Source of the DNA: Moniliophthora roreri
Taxonomy: Eukaryota > Basidiomycota > Agaricomycetes > Agaricales > Marasmiaceae
Direction: 5' to 3'
Assembly: GCA_001466705.2 (NCBI GenBank)
Contig: LATX02000123.1
Span: 372,001-436,000 of the forward strand
Length of the DNA: 64,000 nt
The notes under the pieces are model-generated. The model was given only the letters and a program-made list of their open reading frames with translations, was not told the DNA's origin and made no database searches. The position numbers were made by a program, and so were the translations under genes. The stretch's first letter is position 1; each line of letters starts with the position of its first letter. Below are positions 23,358-33,692 of the stretch, piece by piece.

Positions 23358-25555
23358 TCAGAACCTGAAGCAAATTTTGAGTTTGGGCAGCGGAAAGTTT
23401 GGCAGATCGCATACCTTTGAGCGACTTCACCCGCCTCAGCCTTCGCGATATCCGAACGTCTGCTTTCGTCGTGATGCATCGAGGTGAATGTGAAAACGCT
23501 TACACCGTGACCCTGACCCTGTCGGCAGCTATTAGAAAGGAACCGAGTACACGATGTACACATCCCACTCACCGAAGTCGTATGTCTTGAAACGTCGTGT
23601 GGGTTGTTACGGAAACTATCCAGTTGGAAGTTACTGCTTCTTTCCGGGGTACCGGTGAGCTTGCTACGCAAAGCTTCTCGTGACATTAACCTGTGAAAAC
23701 CATCTTACGTTAGAGCGAGAGATGATGGCAAAAACCATTGTCACTGACATGCTAACAACTGAAATCACATAGACTGTTGTCATGGATGTCAGCCTTCTGG
23801 CACCATGACACTTGTCGCGGGGTTAGGACTTACGGTGACAGCTTGGAAGCAGGAAGATCATACTAGCTTCAGGGTCAGCGGAAATCCGGGATAACGAGTG
23901 TAATTTTGCTTACAATATGAATGTTCCCGGTTTTGCAACAAACTAGCTTTAATGAGCTCCTAAATCAAAATCAGGGATATAGTGATAGACGCACCAGAAT
24001 AAGCTGGACCAAAGCAGCAGTACTGGTAACTCGCGTCAGTAAGCCGCACATGAGAATGCAGCAAGGATCGAAATATACCTGGTCGCGGCACCGCGATTGA
24101 TAGCATATAGAATTAGTTTGTCGACAATAGAATTTGTCCTGAGTAAGGTTAGAAACGGAGGGATGTGGGTAAGTGAACTTCGTACCTGCGACTATTGGAA
24201 CGAGCCTCGTTCAGCAGGAAGCACAGTACAAGGGTGATTATAATGTCGCAAGCTGCGCATGCACCTGTCACAAGAACAAATGAAAACAGTTCAGAAGTAA
24301 ACGGACCACTCTTCATTACCTGCTTGAGTCGACGTAATCCTCTTTCAGGGATGCTTTAGTGTGGGGTTGCGAGATATGTAATATACTTACTGCAGTGGTT
24401 TCCAGCCTACTGAACACAGCCGTCTTGATCCTGGAAGAATGTCAGATTGTTCGATTGCAACTAAAGAATTCAACTGACACTAGCACATCCTGGGCTGGAG
24501 GGAAGAAAGAGGTCTATAAGACTTTGGACTACACGAAAAAGAACCTCCTTACCAATACCGAATGCTGAACAATCGTCAACAAATCATCAACAAAAGAATG
24601 GCGAAGATAAGGCAATAAGGATCACCTAGTTGCAATACAGCCAAAAGGATCTAGTAGTGTCTTTGATGAGTAGATGTTTCGAGAATTAAAGGTTCCCTTA
24701 CCACCGGTGAGCTATACAAGATTTTGCGACCAGTACCCTTTGCCACTGCGCAAGTCAGAACGAAATTGTAAAATAAGCTCGGCTGCGACTTACACAGCCA
24801 GACCCGGCTGGCGAAGAATCTGAAAAATGGCATTAATACCCGCCAAGTCTTGAATCATTCTCCGACTCACATCTGAGCAACAAACGATGTCAAATACTAA
24901 TGAGTTGTGTCAGTGCTGTTCTTCATATTTGCATGCTAATACTTACGATAGCAAGAAGCATGGCCTATGACGTGTGTAAGTCAAGTTCCAGAAACTTAAA
25001 AGTCAGCGACGGCTACACACCGAAGCAGAGCTGCCAACTCTAGCATGAGTAACTGTTAGATAGAAGGAAAAGAGTACTGTCTCACAATGGGATAATGTTT
25101 AGGAGCGCAGGCTGATTGAACCAGGTCACATAATCGGTATATATCTGGTGACTCAAGAATGCGACATGGACAGTCGAGAAGAAGCTGATACGGATACAAT
25201 GAGGAGTCCGGGAGCGAATGTGGTTTCTGGGAGTCACTCACAACACAAGTCCGACCTGATAGATGATGGTCAGCGCCGCATATGCTGGATATCCAGGCAA
25301 CTTACGGTGATCTTCGTGAAGATGCCATCGGCGTTCGCAGCGGAATAGAAATATTGCGCTACGAGAATCTCAATAGACACTTTTCAGTAATATCGAAAGC
25401 ATGATCGCGGGAGGGACTGACTAGTGCAACGCCGTATAACCTGCCAGAAAGATCAGCACAAGATCCTAACCTTGAAGGAAATCTTACAGGAGATCGAATA
25501 TAAAGGCGATCATTTGACATCCCCATGTCTCTGTGAAAGTGGGAGGGGAAGGCAT
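23358..25555 (-). CDS. DUF6534-type multi-pass membrane protein (copy B)
   Basis: Starts at the ATG at 25553-25555 (MPSPPTFTETWGCQMI) and reads LYGVAL, ILVAQYFYSAANADGIFTK, FLSHQIYTDYVTWFNQP and a C-terminal SREALRSKLTGTPERSS. It ends with a GVSVFTFTSMHHDES-type tail. The last intron (gtatgc to cttcag) leads to a TGA at 23358-23360, matching the end of copy D; a read-through stop at about 23336 is the alternative. It is divergent from MFS transporter 1, 818 bases away. Copy D is divergent from MFS transporter 2 in the same way, so B and D are the two halves of an inverted duplication. Function unknown; predicted integral membrane protein. Confidence 0.7.
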
Positions 25556-26373
25556 AGTTAATGAGGCTGATGATTCCGGGAGCGAGAAATGTTTTTCGGG
25601 CTTTATGAAGAGCTGCTAGCACATAGAAACTACTAGGCACCGGTTTCTTGTCATCCATGGGCAAGACGGATGGGAACGCGTGGATTGAATGGGACCAGCG
25701 CGTGCTAAGCTGTGCGGGGTTTCTTGCAAGAATGATCCCAAGTGCAACCCTATCACTGATTGGGGATATGATATCAATAGTCTGTCCGTATATGGTTTAG
25801 AGGCTGATCCATGGTGAAGGGAAAGAAAATACCGACTCAAGCAGGCACCACGGATGTAGATGGGATGCGGCGTGAACTGGCGATTTTCTGTTTTTGCCTG
25901 ATTGCAAGGCAAGAACTGGGTACTACAGTGGCCAAATGGGAGCGTATAGGCGGAGGAGCAAGAGGTTGCATCAGTTGCATCATGATTCAAACTTGTTGTT
26001 GCTTCTTGGCTCTCTCTGATGCACGTAAATCATAGATCAAAAAAATGTTACTGGAGGTTTGTCGCGCGAGACTTGACGACAATCATTCGGAGACATACGG
26101 GCATGACGGGAGCGAACCAGTTTACGCCGACGGGCAAAAATCAAACCAACCTCATTATGTAATATGTTCACTCCTCGCTATCTTCTTCCATTCACAGCTT
26201 CTTGCTGGCTTCCCGCTCATTTATCACAAGAAGCACTCATACCGATCATTTCTCTTACTCAGATTTTTGAGTGGAACGTGACCGCATGCTATCCGAGCTG
26301 TCCGAGCTGATGCCTCATTTCCAGGAATTTCACATATACATACGAAGATGCCCTGTCATTTCTCTTCAGCGCC
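25556..26373. promoter_or_regulatory. Divergent promoter region, DUF6534-B / MFS-1
   Basis: The 818 bases between two divergent starts contain no recognised coding sequence. The equivalent gap at the inverted copy is 743 bases (41574-42316). Both promoters must lie here. Confidence 0.45.
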
Positions 26374-28371
26374 ATGTCCAGCACCGACTCTACCCCCAAA
26401 AGGTCCCAGGAGGAGCTTTCGGTCGAATCACCTCCCGCTCTAGATGGCTACAAGTCCCTCTCGATTCTTCCGGCGGCTCAGAAGGTTGTTCTCCTCATCT
26501 TCTTATGTCTCGCCCAATTCCTGGATACCTACGCCAATTCCGCTCTGTTTGCCGCTATCCCTCCCATTGCGGTTGAGCTGAACATCACGAACAGCGACTC
26601 GGTGTGGTTGATCAGTGGCTACCAGCTCACTTTTGCTTCTCTCCTTCTTCTTGTGAGTGTTGCATTCTTTGTTTAGAGTATACGCCTCGATACTAACAAA
26701 CGCCAAATGCAGTGCGGCCGACTTAGTGATTTGTATAACCCAAGTAATCTCTTTGCTATCCAAACAAGCCTTCGATATCCTAATGCCGTACTATAGAGAT
26801 TATCTTCCTCAGTGGTGCTCTGGCAATGGGTGGCTTCTCTTTGGGAGCCGGTTTCGTACGCCAACAAGTCCCGCTCATTGTCCTTCGAGCTCTGATGGGC
26901 GTCGGTCAGTATTTGTCTTCGTCCTGAACACCGAACGCGCTAACTTCTTGCTCAGGTGCATCTTTGACTGTTCCCTCCGCACTGTACATCATCATCCACA
27001 TGTTCCCAGATCCAGCTTCGCAATCGAAAGCTGTCGCACTGTTCTCTGCAAGTGCAGCCATTGGGAATGGTGCGCAAGATCTTCGTCTGATTGTCGATTT
27101 ACATTTACCCATAGTTTTGTTTCCAGTTATCGGTTTACTTCTCGGCGCTATGATTGTGACCATTTCAACTTGGCCCTGGGTATTCTATTCATTCGCCATG
27201 ATTGCTGCCGTTATCTTTGTGGGTGTGGCCATCTTGACACCGTCGCCTCGCCGTCAGCACGTTTCGGCGATCGAGAAGGCAAAACGGTTCCAACGGCTTG
27301 ATCTCTTTGGAGTCACTATGCTCACTGGTAGGTATGAACACTGTCGTATGGTACATTATCTGACGAGGTCCTTTGCAGCTGGCCTTATCCTGTTCATCTT
27401 CGGTGTCACTACAGGATCAGTGATTGGATGGAATACAGCACGTTGCCTTGCTCCGCTTATTATTTCTTTATTCCTGATCGCAGGATTCTTCTTTTGGGAG
27501 GCACGTTTGCCAGAGGACATGGCTGCAATGTAAGTCGTGACTGCGTTTAGTCTGCTGTCATTGTATCTTAGTCTGACTTGGTTGACAGACCTCCAAATGT
27601 GTGGAAGTATCCAAACTTTGCTGTCCTTGTGATTTGCGGTGCGACGATGCCCTTCAACTGGTGGGGATCTGTTCAGCTGCTCTTTTCGTGGATATGGCAA
27701 AATGTATATGGGTGGTCGCCGATTATTGTTGCGCTTCGCTTGTGAGTGCTAATAGTAAACAGTTGGTATTCTAATTTGAACTGAATGGTGTCCAGCCTGC
27801 CGTTAGGTCTGTTGGGCTTCCCTGTGACGGCAATTGCAGGCATCATGCAACAGAAGCTGCCTTTGAAATGGGTCATCCTGGCAGGACAAGTGATTGGTAT
27901 TGCCGGGACGCTGCTTCTTCCATTCGCAGACTCTCCTCAACACTACTGGAGATTTGCATTCCCTGGATTCGCCCTTGGAACTTCAGGGATGACGATTATC
28001 TTTGCCACAGTCAAGTGAGTATATTACGAAGAAATTGGTAATGCCTGCTAATGGTTTATACTGGTAGCATTGCGGTGTTTGCTGTTACACCACCTGAGAA
28101 AGCTGGTGTTGTGGGATCGATCTTCAACTCTTTCTTGCAGGTTGGTTGTGCGGCTGGTACTGCTATTGTGACTTCGATTCAGACGAGTGTGGACGAGACA
28201 CATGGAGGACCGACTGCATGGGAAGGGAGAGCTGCAGGACTTTGGTTCTTGTTTGCATTGCTTGCCGTGGACACGGTCTGTATTCTGATTTTCATGCGGA
28301 ATACTGTTCCACCGGTGAAGCAAAACGTACCTGTTACGGATGTGGAGAGCGATGAGAAGATGGTTTCTTGA
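26374..28371 (+). CDS. MFS multidrug/metabolite exporter, DHA2-like (copy 1)
   Basis: Nine exons (26374-26652, 26713-26743, 26797-26904, 26956-27069, 27127-27327, 27379-27529, 27589-27741, 27796-28014, 28068-28371) total 1560 nt, 519 residues. The short cytosolic N-terminus is followed by LAQFLDTYANSALFAAIPPI, the first-helix motif of 14-helix drug:H+ antiporters, then CGRLSDLYNPK (loop 2-3 motif A variant). Many more hydrophobic segments follow. It probably exports a small molecule across the plasma membrane; it could export the local metabolite (inference from context). A near-identical copy lies inverted at 39564-41573. Exons 6-8 and their introns are almost identical between copies, whereas the other introns differ. 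Confidence 0.9.
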
Positions 28372-29147
28372 TGATCCTTCACGTTTTTTTTGGTTGCATT
28401 GCTTTTTTGTATCTATACACACAACATGCGGAGTTTCTGGGACTTTTTTTTTTTTTTTACGCACTTGCCTGACCTTGAGAATAGGGTAACAGTAGTCACA
28501 GTAACAGTCACATTGACACGTTCAACGTTCAAACCTCCATGTCGCTATCTCACCTCCTCCGTACACCGCCGAACCTGCACAGTGCTACAGTCATTGAATT
28601 TGGGTGCTTATAAGGTGTGTAATCAGTGTAATATCGGGCTACGTCCCTGGTTAATCGGTTTCAAGTTTCAGCGCCAGCCCGTACCCTTCTTTCGCCAATG
28701 TAACCAGTGTGCATTCCCACGGAAGCAATTTGAATCATGTGGCTATCCTTTTATCCTTATGACCGATGAAATGAACGGGAAACCTCCGTATCAGTGATGT
28801 TCAGCAGTTCAGAACCCCTCTACCGGCTGTCCTTTGGTCACCGGCGCATCAACATACCCCAGAACCGGTTCGATGAGTACGCATGGAGTTAGAGCCTTCA
28901 GCCTCCCAATTGGCGCCGACTCGTTAGGCAGTTGACGTGGCCAGGCGCAGTCAATCAATACCTCGCTGGTTCGACTCTGTTCGAGTCGTTCTTCGACTGC
29001 CGCATGGGGTACCCACCAGATCTTTTCATTTGCTCCTTGCACATAGAATCGTGATGGGATCCAGGACCTAGATCCCAAAATGCCACCAACACTTAACGCT
29101 TATTCGATATCGTCTGTGCCATACCATACCCTTCACCACTTACCATC
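28372..29147. other. Intergenic, 3' flank of MFS-1 and FMO promoter
   Basis: Contains a T15 run at 28444-28458 about 70 bases after the MFS stop. Open frames on both strands show no family signal. Confidence 0.4.
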
Positions 29148-30381
29148 ATGGCTTCAGAGGAATGGAACTCTCGCCTCCCGACTTTGGAAAAGTTAGGAGC
29201 GGTTCTTCCGGAGAATCTCGACGCGTCTCGCGTTGCCGAAGAATGGTTTCGTTCATTCACAGAACACATTAGCGACGCTGAGGCAACTCTTGCCTTGATT
29301 CACCCAGACGCGCTATGGAGGGATTTACTTGCTTTCACATGGGACATGCGTACCTTCGTAGGAGAGGAGAAAATTCGGCCATTCGTGCAAGACCGTGTGG
29401 CACCATCGCATCTCACCAACTTCCGGTTGACGAATTTCGTTCAGCTACAGAAACCGTTCCCCGATCTGGCGTGGATTGTAAGCATCTTTCGATTCGAGGT
29501 CGATGCTGGCGAATGCTGCGGAGTATTCCGTCTAGTGCCTACAGCGTCTGGGGTGTGGAAAGCATTCACAATCTTCACGTGCCTGGAAAGTCTTAAGAAT
29601 TTTCCTTACAAAGTCGAAGGTTTGAGGCGAAGAAATGTCATACCTGGGGTAAAATGGGCGCAGCAACGACACGAGGAAGTACAATTCGAGGGCTCAGAGC
29701 CTGCAGTCTTGATCGTAGGGGCGGGGCAGAGCGCCTTATCGCTGGCGGCAAGGTTGAAGTATTTAGATGTTCCCACTTTGATGATAGAGAAGGATGCTCG
29801 AGTGGGAGATTCATGGAGGAAGCGTTATGACTCATTATGCTTACACTTTCCGGTTTGTGAGTAGTGGATTGCAATCACATACTCAAATTCCTTATATGTT
29901 GTTTGACAGGGAACGATCATATGCCATACCTCCCGTACGTCCTGTCCAATCTCCACTGCATGTATTCACAAGAAATCTAGATTCCGTTTCGATTAAATTG
30001 TCATACAGAACGTCTCTTCATTCATCCGATTTCTAGCACAGGGGATATGCGACAGAATATCCGTCAGATATGTGGTGATGTCGTTGCGGACGAATGTCCT
30101 CCTCTCCTTGGTGTGAACGAGGAGGGGGAAATGAACTGGTATCGTCAACTATCAAGGGTTGGTCTGTGGTACATGGTTGGTACGTAGAATGCGATTGTTG
30201 TAATTGCGCTAGCTCTGACTTGTTGACGGATCAGGACCGCTCGCACTAAACAGGTTCTATTCTAGTTTTTTGGCTCTTCGTGGGTAGCCTTTTGCTTTCA
30301 AGCTGCATTAGTTGCTTATATTCTTTCTAAACTCCAGAAATTAAGGCGGTAGAAGAGAATATCATAGGAACCTGGTACTGA
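29148..30381 (+). pseudogene. Flavin monooxygenase with a large internal deletion
   Basis: Exon 1 (29148-29856) encodes an N-terminal NTF2-like segment and the FAD-binding VGAGQSALSLAARL (GxGxxG, near residue 190). DSWRKRYDSLCLHFPV and, across a 53-nt intron, WNDHMPYLP follow. Family homology then stops and the frame ends at a TAG at 29978-29980. From about 30045 it resumes in the family's C-terminus: GDMRQNIRQICGD, NEEGEMNW, GLWYMVG and, across two introns, ALQIKAVEE, with a TGA at 30379-30381. The centre, about 250 residues in typical family members and including the NADPH-binding Rossmann fold, is missing. The product cannot be a working monooxygenase. The ends are still well preserved, so the loss looks recent. 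Confidence 0.82.
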
Positions 30382-31392
30382 AATTCAAAGATAATCACTT
30401 ACATATTTACAATAACAACAGAGATGTTCACGTCCTTTTTGAGGCGCTCAGATCGTTTCTGATACCGAACCATGACTATAGTCATCTCCTTTCGGGTGGC
30501 AAAGCACAAATCAAATATCAAACCGTCGCTATTGCTTTCCCCGCGGATCTATCTATCTATCAGACCAAAAATGATAGCACCGCTCTATGAATCGGTGTCA
30601 GAAAAGCAATGATGCTTGAAGACTACCAAAATCAGTTAGACCGCCACGATCGCCATATGTTCGACCGAGCGAGCGTCGACTCAAAACCATTCGAATTAAC
30701 AGGTATGGATAATGAGACCTATTTGTATTTGATTTGAGAAGCATCAAGGAAACACCATCTCATTTAGGAACATATGTAATTGGTATGTTGTGCGTGTCAT
30801 CGTTAAGGGTACAATTGACTCATCCCCCAAGAAGCTGCTAATTTGTGGATGGTCAACATATGGTGTCTGAAAGAGGTCCTGGGGCCAGACAATCGATACT
30901 CAACAGTTGCGTAATACTCCTGCAGAGTCCACACGCCTGTTCGCTTTGACTCCGCACGCGATCAAGATTTGGATTATTTCCATCACCAGCACGTCGGTAA
31001 CAAACCAAATGAATTGATACCGTGCCAGGCCCTAATTTAGTTCGGGTAGGAGCACACAATGTTGTACCGGAAACTCGAGAACATCAGACGCACTCCATCT
31101 GCATCACATCAAGGAATTCACGATTTTAGTAAGTCTTCATTAATCCGAGGCTGATTACTTTGAAACTTGATTGCAGCACCCTCTCCTTGGGACAGCAACT
31201 CGGCCCATGCACCATCTTAGTGCGGGAAGATCATCACGTAGGATCTTGCTCATCGCGGTCATAAGTCGTGAAACCGCTCTCAGGGAAATCTTGCCAGAGA
31301 CTATCATCGTGTGGTAACCCATACCTCCTAGTTCTGCTGACCGCTACCACCTCAAAGGGGATTCTTTTTTCTTTTCTTACTCTTGCTACATT
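30382..31392. other. Intergenic region, nothing recognised
   Basis: About 1 kb between the FMO remnant and DUF6534 copy C. Scattered short open frames and a brief ctat repeat near 30550 occur; no gene is supported. The promoter of copy C is expected in the last few hundred bases. Confidence 0.4.
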
Positions 31393-33315
31393 ATGCCCGG
31401 AGCACCTGGCCTGGAGTTGACGATTGGAGCGGCTTTTATCGGAGGAGTTATTCAAATTTTGTGCGTTCCAGTGGACTGATTTTCCGTTCACCCATTGATC
31501 TTTTTGACCAGCTTATTCGCAGTGGCCAGCGTACAAACGTTCATATTCTTCAAGGCCAATAGCGAGACCCATCACGTGAATAAATGGATGGTTAGTTGAG
31601 ATTGCTATACTATTGGTAATTGCGTGTTGACTTGATTGCAAAGGTCTTCCTGCTATGGTTTTGCCTCCTCCCTGACATATGAGCAAACTATGATCGGCTT
31701 ATACTCACATTTTTCAGGCTCCTGGCAGTATTGCACGTCGTATCCGTCATTCACGTCATTTTCTTCTACCTCGTTACTTCTGGAGGAAAGATCGATGGGC
31801 CGCTCGTATGGAGCTACGTTGTGAGTCCTGCTCATCCTTCCGTTAAACTATGAACTTAGCCTGCAAAGTCTGAGACCAGTCTTGAGGTCGGTGGAGTTTG
31901 GGATGGCTCAAACTGCAAACTGACCACATTTCAGCTGCTGCTGACGAACTTGACTCAAATGTTCGTGTGTCGATTTGTCATTCGGAACCGAACTCTGTAC
32001 TGACAAGGTCGTAAGTCTGTATGCAATGCGGCTCTGGCAGCGTGCGTTTTTATCATCTTTCTTCCTCGACACGAGAACTGATATTACTACAGTCATGAGA
32101 GGAATTGTGCAGCGTCTGATACTTTTTACGGCTCTTGTAAGGAACATTCCGTGCCATTTTCAGGGCAAAACTGATGTTTGGGCCGAAAGGGATGCCTTAT
32201 TGGTCTCAATCTAGGCGAGTCTGCTCTTTATCACTTTCCTGGAGGTGTCTGACATGAGCTAACAGGCTTGAACATATGTGCGTTCCGTGTCCTGGTTTCT
32301 ATCGACCAGAACCCAGCTAACAATACTGAATACAGATATACCGCTGAGAGTGTGAGCATCTAGACAAGCGTAGTACTAGTCGAGATCATTGTTACTTACT
32401 TATGTCTAGTTCGCAGGTCCCAACTATCGGTGGTCTCTCGAACGTTGATTTCGCAGTATGTTTCATCCAACTCTAGGCCCAAGGTCACTCAGGAAATGAC
32501 TATTTACAGTGGGCCGTTAAACTTGACTTCAGTGCAACCTCGCTCATCGACTTCATCCTGTCAATTGCTCTGGTTCATAACCTTGCAAAGCCCGGCAAAA
32601 GATTGGACTGGTGAGCCGGTGTCTCACGAAGTGAGTTGGGACGAACTCACAGTGTCATTCAGGACCGATAAAAGCCTTGACGTTATCCTAGCGTATGCAT
32701 TGAATACTGGAATTCTCGCCAGGTAAATCTCCAATCCCAATGTGTTTCCCATAAATACTTATACTTTGCTAGTTTCTTCTCATTGACTTGTCCCATTGTT
32801 GTGAGCCTGCCCCATATCTGTGAAGTGGAGTTTGGCTGATATACTTACCTATTAACAGTATTCCCTAATGCCGGACAACCTAGTTTTCCTTTGCCTAAGG
32901 ATCATTCTTACGGGGCTATATGTCAATTCATTACTCGCAATGTATCTGCTGTCTGCTCATTTCGCTGACGTTCGATAAGGCTAACACCCGTTCTTCCACA
33001 GGCTCAATGCTCGGTACTACTTCCAAAAGTCAGATGATCTTTCTACTGGTCCCATCAACGCACCTTCCCAAACAAGCGTCCTGGTTTACAATGGGCGTGG
33101 CTTCAACCGGCAACTTCATTCGACTGCATCGTCGTCAAGCAACAAAGCCACGATTAATGAGATAGGACTTCCTCTTTTCCAACCGAGGGAGGAACGCAAC
33201 AAGGTATGAGATCCCGAAACACCATCAAACTCGCGCTCACATCATTTCAAAGGTAGATAGCAGTATCCAACTGATGGAAGTCAAGGTTACGAAGGACAGA
33301 CTCGATGTTGCATGA
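31393..33315 (+). CDS. DUF6534 multi-pass membrane protein (copy C)
   Basis: Starts MPGAPGLELTIGAAFIGG, the family N-terminal helix, then VQTFIFFKANSETHHVNKWM, VFLLW and LLLTNLTQM. LYAMRLWQ, RGIVQRLILF, GCLIGLN, WAVKLDFSATSLIDF, LDVILAYALNTGIL and LYVNSLLAM follow, each on its own small exon. A TGA at 33207-33209 is not the end: gtatgag is a donor, and after an intron a final exon encodes VDSSIQLMEVKVTKDRLDVA, ending at 33313-33315. The same tail (EVKVTKE) is found in copies E and F, confirming it. Seven-helix-like membrane protein of unknown function. It is most like copy F, 30 kb away. Confidence 0.78.
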
Positions 33316-33692
33316 AGGCGATTATTATGACCCATACAAGGACAAATACCCTCGGTTACGGCGATTCGAATTTGAGCGCGTTATGAAACTTTTTTTTTGT
33401 CACGTTATACCAATATCAGTTCGCGAACCTGAGAATGTTCTGACAACCCAGTGAACAAACATTCGAAGTAACAGCGACGAAGATTGATGTATATACTACA
33501 TATTGTGCTACTAGTGCTACAACTAATTAACGATACGCAGAAGATCAGATAGACTAGTGGTACTTACTGTATTTAAAGATCGTCAGCAGATGCATCAAAT
33601 GTCATTATTATACACGAGAAAGGAATGTTCCACTCTATGGATATGAAGTCCAGATAATAGAAAAAAAAAACACGGCGAGGAAAACTCGAGAA
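33316..33692. other. Convergent intergenic region
   Basis: 3' flanks of DUF6534-C and the Cys-rich protein; AT-rich, with a short A-run at about 33660-33670. No gene seen. Confidence 0.45.

Noticed and set aside
33207..33209. TGA as the stop of DUF6534 copy C
   Set aside because: It lies inside a gtatgag intron donor, and a conserved coding exon shared with copies E and F follows.
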